NCBI RefSeq assembly: GCF_024345225.1 | Contig: NZ_BROD01000001.1 | Coordinates: forward strand, 2,676,362-2,740,361 | Source: Clostridium sp. TW13 | GTDB taxonomy: Bacteria; Bacillota; Clostridia; Clostridiales; Clostridiaceae | Direction: 5' to 3' | Length of the DNA: 64,000 nt | Part shown: piece by piece, positions 8,408 through 17,961 of the stretch | How positions within the stretch are numbered: position 1 is the stretch's first letter | How the letters are laid out: each line of letters begins with the position of its first letter | The notes under the pieces: model-generated | What the model was told of the DNA's origin: nothing | Seen by the model: the letters and a program-made list of their open reading frames with translations, nothing else | The model's database searches: none | Made by a program: the position numbers and the translations under genes

Positions 8408-10150
8408 ATGGCAAACATATTAGATAAAATATCTACCGTAGCTGATATTAAGAAGCTTGATTCTGAAGAATTAAACTCTTTATGTGCAGAAATAAGAAAT
8501 TGTATATTAACTAAAGTTAGTAAAGTAGGAGGACACCTTGGTCCGAATTTAGGAATTATTGAGTTAACTGTAGCTTTACACTATGTTTTTAACTCTCCTT
8601 CTGATAAATTTGTATGGGATGTAAGCCACCAGGCCTATGCTCATAAAATTTTAACTGGAAGAAAAGAAGCTTTTCAATTTGAAGATAAATATAAAACAGT
8701 AACAGGCTTCACTTCTCATCGTGAAAGTGAACATGACTTCTTTACTGTTGGTCATACTTCAACTTCTGTAAGCTTAGCTTCTGGTCTTGCAAAGGCGAGA
8801 GATATTAAAGGAACAAAAGAAAACATAGTTGCAATTATAGGTGATGGTTCTCTAAGTGGTGGTGAAGCTTTTGAAGGATTAGATAATGTGGCTGAATTCA
8901 AATCTAACTTTATCACTATTGTTAATGATAATGAAATGTCTATAGCAGAAAACCATGGAGGAATCTATGGCAACCTTGCTCTTTTAAGAAAAACTAAAGG
9001 AACTGCTGAAACTAACTTATTCAAAGCTTTAGGCTTCAAATATGTGTATATTGAAGAAGGAAACAATGTTAATGTCCTAATAGAAGAATTGCAAAAAATT
9101 AAGGATATTCAAGAACCAATAGTTGTACATGTACATACACAAAAAGGTAAGGGATATTCTTATGCAGAAAACTATAGAGAAAGATTTCACTGGACACCTC
9201 CATTTGATATAGAAACAGGAAATCCTCTTGGTCAAAACTCTACAGAAACCTACAAGAGAGTTGTTATAAATCATATTACAGATAAAATCCATGAGGACAA
9301 TAGAATTGTTGTAATAAATGCAGCTGTTCCAGGTGCTCTTGACTTAGTTCAATTTAGAGAAAATCACCCTGAAAAGTATTTTGATGTAGGAATTGCAGAA
9401 GAACATGCTATTGCCTTCTCTTCTGGGTTAGCTTCTCAAGGAATGAAGCCTATCGCTTTCTTCCCAAGTACCTTTATCCAAAGAGCCTACGATCAAATAT
9501 CCCAGGATTTATGTATAAACAGTAATCCTGCTGTGATTATGGTTGAAAATGCAGGTATTTCTGGTGCTGACGTTACTCACCTTGGAATGTTTGATATACC
9601 AATGATGAGCAATATCCCTAACTTAGTATACCTAGCTCCTGCAAATAAAGAAGAAGTAACTGCAATGATCGACTGGGCACTTGAACAAACTGACTTTCCT
9701 GTTGCTCTTAGAATATCAGCTTCCTCAATCAAAGAGCTTAAAAGCAAACTTTCTCTAAAATATGAATTAAATAAGTTTGAAAAAGTTACTGAAGGTAGTA
9801 AGGTGGCTATTATAGGAGTTGGTAACTTCTTTAGCTTAGGTGAAGAAGTTGCAGAGCAACTTAAGAAGAAAGGTATAACTCCAACTTTAATTAATCCAAG
9901 ATTTATCACTGGTAGTGATGAAGAACTTCTTACTTCATTACTTGAAAACCATGATACTGTAGTAACACTTGAAGATGGTGTTGTAAATGGCGGTTTTGGT
10001 GAAAAAATTGCTAGTTTCTTCGGTCCTACAAGCATGAAGGTATTCAATTATGGAGCTCAGAAAGAATTTACTGATGCTGTTCCTTTAGACCAGCTATATA
10101 AGAAATATCACTTAACTCCAGAACAAATTGTGGAAGACATTTTAAAATAA
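8408..10150 (+). CDS. 1-deoxy-D-xylulose-5-phosphate synthase-like thiamine-diphosphate enzyme (short form)
   Basis: This is a 580-residue transketolase-superfamily enzyme, about 40 residues shorter than housekeeping DXS. The TPP-binding motif GDGSLSGGEAF begins near residue 145 and continues to IVNDNEMSI. The DXS-type block WDVSHQAYAHKILTGR is near 70-85, the pyrimidine-domain catalytic glutamate lies in VGIAEEHAI, and the C-terminal transketolase domain is near 450-570. The motif GISGADVTHLGMFD replaces the usual GADGxTHxG form, so the acceptor may differ from glyceraldehyde phosphate. No other isoprenoid gene is near. Its promoter is shared with the nitroreductase at 10953, which argues for an inducible, accessory role rather than housekeeping MEP pathway function. 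Confidence 0.8.
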   Translation: MANILDKISTVADIKKLDSEELNSLCAEIRNCILTKVSKVGGHLGPNLGIIELTVALHYVFNSPSDKFVWDVSHQAYAHKILTGRKEAFQFEDKYKTVTGFTSHRESEHDFFTVGHTSTSVSLASGLAKARDIKGTKENIVAIIGDGSLSGGEAFEGLDNVAEFKSNFITIVNDNEMSIAENHGGIYGNLALLRKTKGTAETNLFKALGFKYVYIEEGNNVNVLIEELQKIKDIQEPIVVHVHTQKGKGYSYAENYRERFHWTPPFDIETGNPLGQNSTETYKRVVINHITDKIHEDNRIVVINAAVPGALDLVQFRENHPEKYFDVGIAEEHAIAFSSGLASQGMKPIAFFPSTFIQRAYDQISQDLCINSNPAVIMVENAGISGADVTHLGMFDIPMMSNIPNLVYLAPANKEEVTAMIDWALEQTDFPVALRISASSIKELKSKLSLKYELNKFEKVTEGSKVAIIGVGNFFSLGEEVAEQLKKKGITPTLINPRFITGSDEELLTSLLENHDTVVTLEDGVVNGGFGEKIASFFGPTSMKVFNYGAQKEFTDAVPLDQLYKKYHLTPEQIVEDILK

Positions 10151-10213
10151 GTATTTCTATATAAACCTGAATTTTTCATAATGAAGGCTGTATATTATTA
10201 AAATATACTAATA

Positions 10214-10258
10214 AAAACTGTAGGTAGATTTGTGTATTCTAAATCTACCTACAGTTTT
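10214..10258. terminator. Bidirectional terminator between DXS-like and GNAT genes
   Basis: The stem AAAACTGTAGGTAGATTT/AAATCTACCTACAGTTTT (18 bp) has a 9-base loop and is followed by a T-run. It is homologous to the hairpin at 6095-6130. Confidence 0.9.
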
Positions 10259-10262
10259 TTAA

Positions 10263-10706
10263 CTATTTCTCTATATCCTTAATAAAGCAGATAATTCTAT
10301 TAACTTCTTTAAAACCAATACTCTTATGAAAATCATAGCTCACATGATTTTGAGCTTCTATATCTGAAGCCATTTCTGTACAGCCTTTAGTTGCTGCCCA
10401 TTCTTCTCCACTTTTAACTAAGGATTTAGCTATTCCTTTACCTCTATACTCTTCTTTTACATATATGCCTTCTACATACCCCACTGGACTTGAGTTCGAA
10501 CCTTCAACATAATCATGTCTCAATGAAACATGTATAAAACCAATATACATATTATCTTCTTTAAAGAGAAAAAATGCATTATTCGCACTATTTAAAGCTT
10601 TGTACTCCTCTTCTATTTCTTCATAAATATGATGAGGCCACAATTCTAAACTTAGTTTAATTAATGTCTCTAAATTCTCACTCTCTACTTTTATAATATT
10701 ATTCAT
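10263..10706 (-). CDS. GNAT acetyltransferase, aminoglycoside 6'-N-acetyltransferase-like
   Basis: This is a 147-residue GNAT protein. The acetyl-CoA binding loop is YRGKGIAKSLV (R88-G89-K90-G91), preceded by the beta-strand VEGIYVKEEY and followed by GCTEMASDIEAQN and FHKSIGFKEVNRIICFIK. This overall pattern (VEGIYV, ASD, FHxSxGFxExNRIICF) is that of chromosomal AAC(6') enzymes such as AAC(6')-Ii, which acetylate aminoglycosides. The true substrate in this organism could be another amine. It is monocistronic, with GAGGGG ahead of the ATG, and convergent with the DXS-like gene. Confidence 0.8.
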   Translation of the reverse strand: MNNIIKVESENLETLIKLSLELWPHHIYEEIEEEYKALNSANNAFFLFKEDNMYIGFIHVSLRHDYVEGSNSSPVGYVEGIYVKEEYRGKGIAKSLVKSGEEWAATKGCTEMASDIEAQNHVSYDFHKSIGFKEVNRIICFIKDIEK

Positions 10707-10858
10707 TTTCCCCTCTACCCTTCTATTAATAATAATTTATCAGAAATCAAACCTTACTGCTCTTCTATGAATACTATTTCAATTTTACCTTAACTTAACT
10801 ATACTATAACATCTTAATTAATTCTATTGCTATTATACTTATAATTAATATATCCTAT

Positions 10859-10925
10859 CTAAGGCACAAAAAAGTTACTACTTGTATACTTAAGCAGTAC
10901 TGGTTAAGATATTATATATTGAATA
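10859..10925 (+). promoter_or_regulatory. Promoter with dyad operator, copy 2 (ahead of the nitroreductase gene)
   Basis: The -35 TTGTAT (10882-10887) and the -10 TAAGAT (10905-10910) are 17 bp apart. The spacer palindrome is CTTAAGCAGTACTGGTTAAG (10889-10908). Compared with copy 1 at 8247-8313, an inner A:T pair is replaced by C:G with both arms changed, so the dyad is conserved rather than just the sequence. Confidence 0.65.
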
Positions 10926-10952
10926 CAATAATAATTGAAAGGAGTCTTTAAA

Positions 10953-11801
10953 ATGAGTGTAATTTTCAATACACCTTTAGAGCAAATAGTCAAAAATCGT
11001 ACTTCTATAAGAACCTACACTAATGAACCTATCTCACAGGATATTAAGGATAAAATTAATAAATATATAAATCAACTGTCTGGTCCATTTTCTGCTAAGA
11101 CCAGAGTTAAGTTGTTAGAATCAGATTTAGCAACAGATGATGTAAAACTTGGAACCTACGGAATCATAAAAGGTGCAAAAAGTTATCTTGGAGTTGCTGT
11201 TGAAAAAGGAGATTTAGACCTTGAGCAGCTTGGATATGAATTTGAAAAACTTGTGTTATATGTGACTTCATTAGGTCTTGGAACTTGTTGGCTTGGAGGT
11301 ACATTTAATAAGGGTGAATTTTCTAAAGCTATGGAAACCACTGAAAATGAAATATTTCCTATAGTTTCTCCTGTTGGTCATGCTACTGATAAAAGACGAT
11401 TATTAGATTCTTTTATGAGATTTGCTGCAAAATCAAAACAAAGAAAGGATTGGAACGAATTATTTTTCACTGAAGATTTTTCTACTCCATTAGCAGAAGC
11501 AGATTCTAAAGATTATACTTTTGCATTAGAGATGTTAAGACTTGCTCCATCTGCTTCAAACAAACAACCTTGGAGAGTAGTAAAACAAGGAAACATCTAT
11601 CATTTTTATGAACTTAAAGCTGAAGGATACAGTGACCGATTTAACTATGATATTCAAAGAATTGATATGGGAATCGGACTTTGCCATTTTCATTTATCAG
11701 TAATTGAAAAAGACCTTAAAGGTGAATTCAAAAAGTTATCCCCTGTGGTTAACAATATCCCTAGCAATGCTCACTATACAATATCTTGGGTTTGTGAATA
11801 A
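10953..11801 (+). CDS. Nitroreductase family protein (TM1586-like, tandem half-domains)
   Basis: This is a 282-residue flavoprotein of the putative TM-nitroreductase type (TM1586 family), in which two nitroreductase-like halves are fused. The first half has the FMN-contact motif NRTSIRTYTNEPIS (about 15-28) and TSLGLGTCWLGG (about 105-116). The second half has LRLAPSASNKQPWRV (about 193-207), the segment that binds the flavin phosphate in this family. The expected reaction is NAD(P)H-dependent reduction of nitro or quinone compounds. The start ATG at 10953 follows AAAGGAG, so an in-frame TTG further upstream is rejected. It shares its promoter and operator with the DXS-like gene. Confidence 0.85.
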   Translation: MSVIFNTPLEQIVKNRTSIRTYTNEPISQDIKDKINKYINQLSGPFSAKTRVKLLESDLATDDVKLGTYGIIKGAKSYLGVAVEKGDLDLEQLGYEFEKLVLYVTSLGLGTCWLGGTFNKGEFSKAMETTENEIFPIVSPVGHATDKRRLLDSFMRFAAKSKQRKDWNELFFTEDFSTPLAEADSKDYTFALEMLRLAPSASNKQPWRVVKQGNIYHFYELKAEGYSDRFNYDIQRIDMGIGLCHFHLSVIEKDLKGEFKKLSPVVNNIPSNAHYTISWVCE

Positions 11802-11839
11802 ATGACTTCTTAGTTTATTTATTATCACATATGTTAAAA

Positions 11840-11869
11840 AATAGCATTGATTTAATCATCAATGCTATT
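11840..11869. terminator. Terminator between convergent nitroreductase and MazG-like genes
   Basis: The 12-bp stem AATAGCATTGAT/ATCAATGCTATT has a 6-base loop. The T-tract on the plus side is short (TTT then CC), so efficiency is uncertain; on the minus side it is followed by TTTTTTAAC, which fits the pyrophosphohydrolase gene better. Confidence 0.7.
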
Positions 11870-11942
11870 TCCAATCTATACATTATTTTATATTGTAAAA
11901 TAAATTGTTTTTCTTATCTCTAAATTTAACTAAAATGAGTAT

Positions 11943-12251
11943 CTATCTAACTTCCTTAAGAACTACTCCGTTATCAAATCCACCACGTTCTTCTCTCTTA
12001 GCATTTCTCTTATTCATTAAAGCTTCTTCACTATAACCTAAATGCTTTGCTAGACCAAATATTACTTCCATTATGTCGGCTAATTCTTCTAAATTCTTAT
12101 CTTCTAAAAACTCTCCAACTTCTTCTTGTAACTTTGCTTCTAGAAGTTCTCCTTTTCTTTGGTTACTTACAAACTCAACCACATACTCTTCTCCACCTGA
12201 TCTTATTATCTCTGGAATTTTATCTCTTACCAATTTATCATATTTTCTCAT
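11943..12251 (-). CDS. MazG-like house-cleaning nucleoside triphosphate pyrophosphohydrolase
   Basis: This is a 102-residue all-alpha NTP pyrophosphohydrolase. It starts with YDKLVRDKIPEII, typical of the phosphoribosyl-ATP pyrophosphohydrolase-like group (COG4997). The metal-binding E-x2-E and E-x2-D motifs are in LQEEVGEFLE and EELADIMEVIFG. The C-terminal KREERGGFDNGVVL is also diagnostic. These enzymes are thought to remove non-canonical NTPs. A role in histidine synthesis is unlikely because the protein is not HisE and no his genes are near. It lies 125 bases downstream of the alpha/beta hydrolase gene on the same strand. Confidence 0.85.
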   Translation of the reverse strand: MRKYDKLVRDKIPEIIRSGGEEYVVEFVSNQRKGELLEAKLQEEVGEFLEDKNLEELADIMEVIFGLAKHLGYSEEALMNKRNAKREERGGFDNGVVLKEVR

Positions 12252-12376
12252 TTTTGTTTCACCATGTCTTTCCTTTTATATAATCTACAAATATTTCAAA
12301 ATAAGCTTGGCTATTTTCATTTTAGTTAAATTTGTTTTCATTCTAATATTATATCATATCTTTACAATTAGATTGA

Positions 12377-13264
12377 CTAATTATTTACAAAGTCAACTAC
12401 TATTTCTGTAAATTTAGTAGGTTCCTCATTATGCGGTCTATGGTCACTATTATCAAACATTACTATATTTCCATTAATTGAATTTTTCAAATAAAACTCT
12501 CTTTGCTCATCAAAACATACTGAATCATATTTTCCCAATATTAAAAGTGATGGACATTCTATTTTCTCTATCAATGGTATCATATTTTCATTGATTTTAC
12601 CCTCTTTTTGTAGTCTATCAAAATGAATTTTACCATTTTGCCATTGATCATATGTAGCATCTATAATACTATTTGTTTCTTCAATTTCTTGCAAAACTTC
12701 AATTTTACGATCAAATTTCATAGTAGCAATTACTACTTCTCGCATATGCTCTGTTAGCACTTCAATATCAGTAGTATTATCTATAAATTCTTTTATTTCT
12801 TTTGCGAATTGAATCATACCTGCTTGTTGAGCAATATTTATACATTTAATGTATATAGACCGTATAGACATTGGATAATAGAAAGTTGGACATTCAAATA
12901 TTACTTTATCTACTGATGACGGATATTTTAATGAATACAAGAGAGCGATCTCACCTCCAAAAGAATGTCCCAATATTGACCAACTGCTGACACCTAATAT
13001 TTGTTTGAGGTTTTCACAATCATCAACAAGAAATTCTAATCCAAAACTTTCATCCTCCCCAATTTTGTCAGAACGTAAAACACCCCTTTGATCAAAAATA
13101 AATACATTAAAATGTTCAGATAATTTTATTGCTTGGTACCTAAAATCACCACAACCTTCTCCTGGCCCACCATGAAGCATTAGAAGATTAAGTTGATGTC
13201 CTCCTCTATAAATTTCCGCATAAATTCTTTTTCCATCTCTTAAAGTGATATATCGCTTTTCCAT
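12377..13264 (-). CDS. Alpha/beta hydrolase, proline iminopeptidase-like
   Basis: This is a 295-residue alpha/beta hydrolase. The oxyanion motif HGGPGEG is at 31-37, DQRGVLRSD at about 58-66, and the nucleophile elbow GHSFGG places Ser101 as the catalytic serine. The acid is probably the Asp in LGKYDSVC and the base the His in DNSDHRPHNEEP. The HGGPG and DQRG motifs are typical of prolyl aminopeptidases and related amide hydrolases. I place the start at ATG 13264, about 11 bases after GGGAG, because the open frame upstream has no better site. The substrate is uncertain. Confidence 0.82.
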   Translation of the reverse strand: MEKRYITLRDGKRIYAEIYRGGHQLNLLMLHGGPGEGCGDFRYQAIKLSEHFNVFIFDQRGVLRSDKIGEDESFGLEFLVDDCENLKQILGVSSWSILGHSFGGEIALLYSLKYPSSVDKVIFECPTFYYPMSIRSIYIKCINIAQQAGMIQFAKEIKEFIDNTTDIEVLTEHMREVVIATMKFDRKIEVLQEIEETNSIIDATYDQWQNGKIHFDRLQKEGKINENMIPLIEKIECPSLLILGKYDSVCFDEQREFYLKNSINGNIVMFDNSDHRPHNEEPTKFTEIVVDFVNN

Positions 13265-13480
13265 AAAAATATCATCTCCCAGTGTTAAGCACATATTCTA
13301 TTTTGATTTGATAACACTATATAAACTTCATTATACAATATTGCACAAAGCACTTCAATTACGTAATATATCGCAATGCAAATGAGACTAATATAAATCT
13401 TCAACATATAATAATTTACTTATATAATTTGGTCACAAGGTTTATAATATACTTAGTATAATTTTAGTGAGGTGTTATAA

Positions 13481-14005
13481 ATGAATGAAGTTATAAACAG
13501 TATATTAACAAGAAGAAGTATAAGAAAATATAAAGAAACTCAAGTTTCAGATGAAGAATTAAATAATATCCTTGAATGTGCTCAATATGCACCTAGTGGT
13601 ATGAACAATCAAGGCTGGCATTTTACAGTAGTACAAAATAAGGATATGCTAAAGAAAATCAAAACTGTGGTAAGTGAAGCCTTAACAAAACCAGCTGATT
13701 TTGATCCATTTTATAATTCTCCTACCATAATAATAGTTTCAAACAGTAGCAATATAACTCCTGAAGCGGATTCTGCTTTGGCTATAGAAAACATATTTTT
13801 ATCAGCGCATTCACTAGGACTAGGCTCTTGCTGGATAAACATACTTAATGGACTTAGAGACAATCCAAAAGTACAAGAATTATTTAAAGAACTTCAAATC
13901 CCTGAAAATAGTACTGTATATGGTTCTGTATCTCTAGGATATAATGCTGGAGAAGAACCTTCAGCTCCACCAAGAAAAACTGGCACAGTTACAATACTTA
14001 AGTAG
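13481..14005 (+). CDS. Nitroreductase family protein (FMN-dependent)
   Basis: This is a 174-residue nitroreductase of the short type. It has the N-terminal FMN-binding motif TRRSIRKYKETQVSDEEL (about 10-27), APSGMNNQGWHF (about 36-47) that contacts the flavin, and the C-terminal segment AHSLGLGSCWIN with SVSLGYNAGEEP. Proteins of this group use NAD(P)H to reduce nitroaromatics, quinones or enoates. GAGGTG lies before the ATG. It is the second nitroreductase in the 10-14 kb region but does not share the promoter dyad of the first. It ends at a strong bidirectional terminator. Confidence 0.88.
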   Translation: MNEVINSILTRRSIRKYKETQVSDEELNNILECAQYAPSGMNNQGWHFTVVQNKDMLKKIKTVVSEALTKPADFDPFYNSPTIIIVSNSSNITPEADSALAIENIFLSAHSLGLGSCWINILNGLRDNPKVQELFKELQIPENSTVYGSVSLGYNAGEEPSAPPRKTGTVTILK

Positions 14006-14009
14006 TGAA

Positions 14010-14031
14010 AGCGAGGCTTCTCAGCCTCGCT
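14010..14031. terminator. Bidirectional terminator between nitroreductase and Asn-rich protein genes
   Basis: The 8-bp GC-rich stem AGCGAGGC/GCCTCGCT has a 6-base loop and is followed by TCATTTTTT. Confidence 0.88.
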
Positions 14032-14064
14032 TCATTTTTTAACTATATATTTATACACTCTAAG

Positions 14065-15036
14065 TTATAGATTATTAGCTGATACTACATTACTACTATC
14101 ATTTTGTTGCGTTGCTCCAATACTATTGCTATCAGCACTTCCATTATCAGTGTTTCCTTGATTTCCATCATTACTGCTTTTTGGATTTGTTTGATTGTTA
14201 CCATCATCATTTGGATTCATTTGATTGCTACCATTATTATTGTTCTGTGTTCCTTCATCACTACTGTCATTGCTTTCAGTTCCATTATTGTTATTATTAT
14301 TTTGAGTTCCGTTATTATCCCCATTATTGTTACGAGGCATACTTTGTGATTTTTCATTTGGCAAATTTCTCATTCGACCTATTGAATTCTTCACAGAATT
14401 TGTAACAGCTAAAGTAATTATAAATGTCATCAATGCAACTGATGTGGCTGAAATTGCGAATCTTTTTTTATTACTAAATGCTTCTTTTATTGTAAGCTTG
14501 CCAAATTTAGTTACTATAAGTATCCCAGTTGTTGATACTATTATCCAAACAAAGGATGCAAGGCCTACTTTTTGCAATGTACTCATTCCTCTACTTGCCA
14601 TATGTGAACCTATCCCATTAGGTATTGATGGCATTCCATTATTATTTGAATTTCCCATGCTTCCATCTTGTTGACTTGATGGAGGATTCATATTAGAATT
14701 TCCGTTTGAGGATTCACTTCCATTAGTATTTCCTTGATTTTGTCCTTCACTTTGTGAAAATTTTGATCTATTAGAATTGCCTCTCATCTGACCTCTACCT
14801 TGTGTAAACTTAGAGCCATTAGAATAGTTTCCTTGGGTCTGTCCTCCTGCAAAATTCCCAGATTGAGAACCGGCAAAACCACCTCTATGTCTTCCATTGC
14901 TGAATCCATCACCATGCACAGTTTGATTTCCTATGGCAGATGCTGATACACTTGGTGCAATCATAGCATAGCATCCAATAAATGCTGATACTATAATTCC
15001 AATACAAGTTCCCACAAATACTTTACGTTTCTTCAT
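14065..15036 (-). CDS. Asn/Gly/Ser-rich secreted or membrane protein of unknown function
   Basis: This is a 323-residue protein that I do not recognise. It has a signal-like N-terminus (KKRKVFVGTCIGIIVSAFIG, then PSVSASA). A Gly/Ser/Gln/Asn-rich segment with SNGS, GQNQG and NNNG runs (about 40-150) is followed by two hydrophobic helices (VGLASFVWIIVSTTGILIV and ISATSVALMTFIITLAV) that flank a short basic loop, and by a second low-complexity tail rich in Asn, Asp, Ser and Gln (about 235-323). The predicted topology puts both low-complexity parts outside the cell. The open frames on the other strand are shadows of its biased codons. The start ATG 15036 follows GGGAG. Confidence 0.7.
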   Translation of the reverse strand: MKKRKVFVGTCIGIIVSAFIGCYAMIAPSVSASAIGNQTVHGDGFSNGRHRGGFAGSQSGNFAGGQTQGNYSNGSKFTQGRGQMRGNSNRSKFSQSEGQNQGNTNGSESSNGNSNMNPPSSQQDGSMGNSNNNGMPSIPNGIGSHMASRGMSTLQKVGLASFVWIIVSTTGILIVTKFGKLTIKEAFSNKKRFAISATSVALMTFIITLAVTNSVKNSIGRMRNLPNEKSQSMPRNNNGDNNGTQNNNNNNGTESNDSSDEGTQNNNNGSNQMNPNDDGNNQTNPKSSNDGNQGNTDNGSADSNSIGATQQNDSSNVVSANNL

Positions 15037-15214
15037 ACTAAAATCTCCCTTCAAATAAACCTTATAATTAATTGAATTATTTTTTTATTGTGTTTCTTTG
15101 TTTAATTTCAGTATAAAGATATACTATGACAGTTTGTTGTCATCTATCTAAGTGTTATGTGAACATTTAGTGATTATACAAAGCAATCTTATTCTCAACA
15201 TTATTCATTTTTGA

Positions 15215-15787
15215 CTATTTTTTTCTTAACCAGCCAGCAGGCTTTCTTTTATCTCCCACAAAGTATTTTCCGTCTTTAATAGTAAGACTATACTTTTCTC
15301 TTGTTTTCCCATAAACATTCTGTTGTATAACCTCTACATAATCTGATGTTACTGCTGTTACAATTGCAACGTGTCCAAACTTTGTATCTGTAAACACAAT
15401 TAAATCATCTGCTTCAGGACTAACATCATCACCATTCCTATATTGAACTAATCCCCTATGCTCATTTAATTCTCCCTGATTTAAGCTAGGGTCAAAAAAA
15501 TCTTTAGCATTTCCATATACATCAGGCATTTTATGTTCTTTAGCTTCATAATAAAATCTCTTAACAAACTCTACACATTGCCACTTATACCCATAGTAAT
15601 ACCCGTCCCCACTATAATTCTTTCCATAGGATTTTGTATAAATAGCACCATTGTAATATACCTTTACATTCTTATAACTATCTATTTCTTTTCCTATCTT
15701 CTTTCTATCAGTTAGCAAATATATTGTTACAACTCCTAGCAAAATAGCTATAATAACTACTACAATTTTAACCCATTTCTTTCTCAT
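15215..15787 (-). CDS. Membrane-anchored CHAP-domain amidase
   Basis: This is a 190-residue protein with one N-terminal membrane helix (about 5-26), followed by a CHAP (NlpC/P60-like) domain. The catalytic cysteine is Cys71 in YKWQCVEFVKRFY, and the histidine is His139 in DTKFGHVAIVTAV. Acidic/aromatic residues before the final GWLRKK complete the domain. CHAP proteins cleave peptidoglycan peptides or glutathionylspermidine-type amides; the spacing QCVEF...GHVAI is also seen in the amidase half of glutathionylspermidine synthetase. The ATG at 15787 has AAGGAG 7 bases upstream. It is not in an operon. Confidence 0.82.
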   Translation of the reverse strand: MRKKWVKIVVVIIAILLGVVTIYLLTDRKKIGKEIDSYKNVKVYYNGAIYTKSYGKNYSGDGYYYGYKWQCVEFVKRFYYEAKEHKMPDVYGNAKDFFDPSLNQGELNEHRGLVQYRNGDDVSPEADDLIVFTDTKFGHVAIVTAVTSDYVEVIQQNVYGKTREKYSLTIKDGKYFVGDKRKPAGWLRKK

Positions 15788-16010
15788 AAATCTTCTCCTT
15801 AAAAATATAAACAATTAAAATACAAATAATTAACATTGTACTAATTATACTACCTTGTAGTATTTTAAAACTATGAAATCACTGTAAATATTTCCATAAT
15901 ATCCTGCAATTAGTTGTTGTTCTGCATATTTGACATTTAAAATTTTTTATACAAAGAAAATCTATCCTACAGTAATTAATTCTTTAATGTTTCAACTTTT
16001 ACTTTTTCTA

Positions 16011-16790
16011 TTATTTCAAATCTAATTCTTCTCTAAGTTCTTCTAAAAATGAACATACTTCTTTTTTACTTTTAACCATCCTTTTAACCACAGCGCTTCC
16101 AACTATAACACCATCACAATAAGCTTTAACTTCTTTCACCACTTCCCTAGAAGAAATACCAAAACCAAGACAGATTGGTATTTCTACAAGTTCTTTTACA
16201 GTATCTAAATACTCGTTAACTTCTTTATTTAGTTGACTCCTTTCTCCTGTTATCCCATTTGATGAAACACAATAAACAAAACCTTTTGTTCCTTGAGTTA
16301 TTGATTTAATTCTTTCCTTTGATGTAGGTGCCACAAGAGGTATCAAATAAACACAGTTATTTTCGCAACTTTCAATTATCTCCTTTCTTTCTTCAAGGGG
16401 CAAATCTGGAATAATTATTCCATCTACCCCATTTTTCTTAGCTTCCTGTAAAAATAAATCTACTCCTCTACAAAAAACAACATTAAAATAAATCATTAGT
16501 ATTACTGGAACTTGTGATTTCTTTCTAATAAGTTCCACACATCTAAATACATCTTTAACTTTTGTACCATTCTTTAAAGCTCTACTATAAGATTCTTGTA
16601 TCACCTTTCCATCTGCTAAAGGATCACTGAAAGGAACTCCTATTTCTACTATATTTGCTCCTGAAGCTTCCAGCTTCACAACCAATTCTGCTGTATCTTC
16701 TATGCTTAAATCCCCACAGGTTATAAATGGAATAAGAGCCTTCTCTTTTCTTACCTTAAGCCTATCAAAGACTTGATCTATCCTATTCAT
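16011..16790 (-). CDS. trpA: Tryptophan synthase alpha subunit
   Basis: This 259-residue TIM-barrel protein is the alpha subunit of tryptophan synthase, which cleaves indole-3-glycerol phosphate to indole and glyceraldehyde 3-phosphate. The catalytic glutamate E49 ([14 protein letters not shown]) and aspartate D60 are present, as are [11 protein letters not shown] and the phosphate-binding [10 protein letters not shown] and GVIVGSAVV motifs. It overlaps the end of trpB by 8 bases and is the last gene of the operon. No clear terminator is visible in the 200 bases downstream. Confidence 0.97.
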   Translation of the reverse strand: MNRIDQVFDRLKVRKEKALIPFITCGDLSIEDTAELVVKLEASGANIVEIGVPFSDPLADGKVIQESYSRALKNGTKVKDVFRCVELIRKKSQVPVILMIYFNVVFCRGVDLFLQEAKKNGVDGIIIPDLPLEERKEIIESCENNCVYLIPLVAPTSKERIKSITQGTKGFVYCVSSNGITGERSQLNKEVNEYLDTVKELVEIPICLGFGISSREVVKEVKAYCDGVIVGSAVVKRMVKSKKEVCSFLEELREELDLK

Positions 16791-17961
16791 TATTTTTCTC
16801 CAAATAAGAAATTATAGTATCCATATCTTTATCACCTCTTCCTGAAAGGTTTATCACAACTATTTCATCCTTGTTTAAAGTTGGCGCAAGTTTCATGGCA
16901 TAAGCCACTGCATGAGCAGATTCTATGGCTGGTATTATACCTTCTTTCTTTGTTAGATATAAGAATGCTTCTACAGCTTCATCATCATTTATACTCACAT
17001 ATTGTGCTCTATTGGTTGACCCAAGATAAGCATGTTCTGGTCCTACCCCTGGATAGTCTAGTCCTGCTGAAATTGAGTATGCCTCCGCAATTCCTCCTTC
17101 TTCATCATGAAGTACATAGGTCATCATTCCATGTAAAATTCCTTTTTCTCTCTTTGACATAGTGGCTGCATGTTGATTTGTTTCTATCCCTTTTCCTGCC
17201 CCTTCTACACCAATAAGTTTAACTGATGTATCACCAATAAATGCTGAAAAAATCCCCATTGCATTACTTCCCCCTCCTACTGGAGCTAATATATAATCAG
17301 GAAGTCTACTTTCTTTTTCAAGTAATTGTTGTTTTGCTTCATCTCCAATTACTCTTTGAAAATCTCTTACCATGGTTGGATAAGGGTGTGGTCCAACTAC
17401 AGAACCTATAATATAGAAAGTGTCTTCAACATTCTCTACCCAATATCTAATAGCTTCATTTACAGCATCACTTAAGGTCCTCGTTCCACTTGTAACACAG
17501 ATAACTTCAGCTCCTAGAAGTTCCATCTTCTTCACGTTTAGTGCCTGTCTTTTTATGTCCTCTTCCCCCATAAATATCTTACATTCCATATTGAATTTTG
17601 CTGCTACTGTAGCTGTCGCCACACCATGTTGCCCTGCTCCTGTTTCAGCTATAATCTTCTTTTTGCCCATTCTTCTAGCTAATAATACTTGCCCAATTGC
17701 ATTATTTATCTTATGTGCCCCCGTATGATTTAAATCTTCCCTCTTTAAATATATCTTTGCTCCACCTAAATCTTCTGTCATATTCTCTGCAAAATATAGT
17801 GGGCTTTGCCTTCCTACATAATCTTTTAAATAATAGTTATATTCCTTTATAAACTCCTCATCTTTTAAAGCCTGCTCATACTCTCTTTCTAATTCAATTA
17901 AAGCACTCATAAGTGTCTCTGGAACATATTGTCCACCAAATTCATTAAATTTACCTTTCAT
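16783..17961 (-). CDS. trpB: Tryptophan synthase beta subunit
   Basis: This is a 392-residue PLP enzyme that condenses indole with serine. The PLP lysine is K84 in [15 protein letters not shown], the phosphate-binding loop is GGGSNAMG, and the catalytic-site ETGAGQHG is present. The N-terminus [14 protein letters not shown] is that of the classical TrpB1 class that works with TrpA, not the stand-alone TrpB2 class. Its start overlaps trpF by 11 bases, and its stop overlaps trpA by 8, so expression is coupled. Confidence 0.97.
   Translation of the reverse strand: MKGKFNEFGGQYVPETLMSALIELEREYEQALKDEEFIKEYNYYLKDYVGRQSPLYFAENMTEDLGGAKIYLKREDLNHTGAHKINNAIGQVLLARRMGKKKIIAETGAGQHGVATATVAAKFNMECKIFMGEEDIKRQALNVKKMELLGAEVICVTSGTRTLSDAVNEAIRYWVENVEDTFYIIGSVVGPHPYPTMVRDFQRVIGDEAKQQLLEKESRLPDYILAPVGGGSNAMGIFSAFIGDTSVKLIGVEGAGKGIETNQHAATMSKREKGILHGMMTYVLHDEEGGIAEAYSISAGLDYPGVGPEHAYLGSTNRAQYVSINDDEAVEAFLYLTKKEGIIPAIESAHAVAYAMKLAPTLNKDEIVVINLSGRGDKDMDTIISYLEKNNE

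Noticed and set aside
14104-14674. Several open frames on the plus strand opposite the Asn-rich gene
   Set aside because: They are Ile/Tyr/Cys/His-rich, lack ribosome sites and arise from the AAT/AAC-rich codons of the minus-strand gene.
15820-16010. Terminator at the end of the trp operon
   Set aside because: No hairpin with a T-run could be found downstream of trpA; only short AT-rich complementarity is visible.
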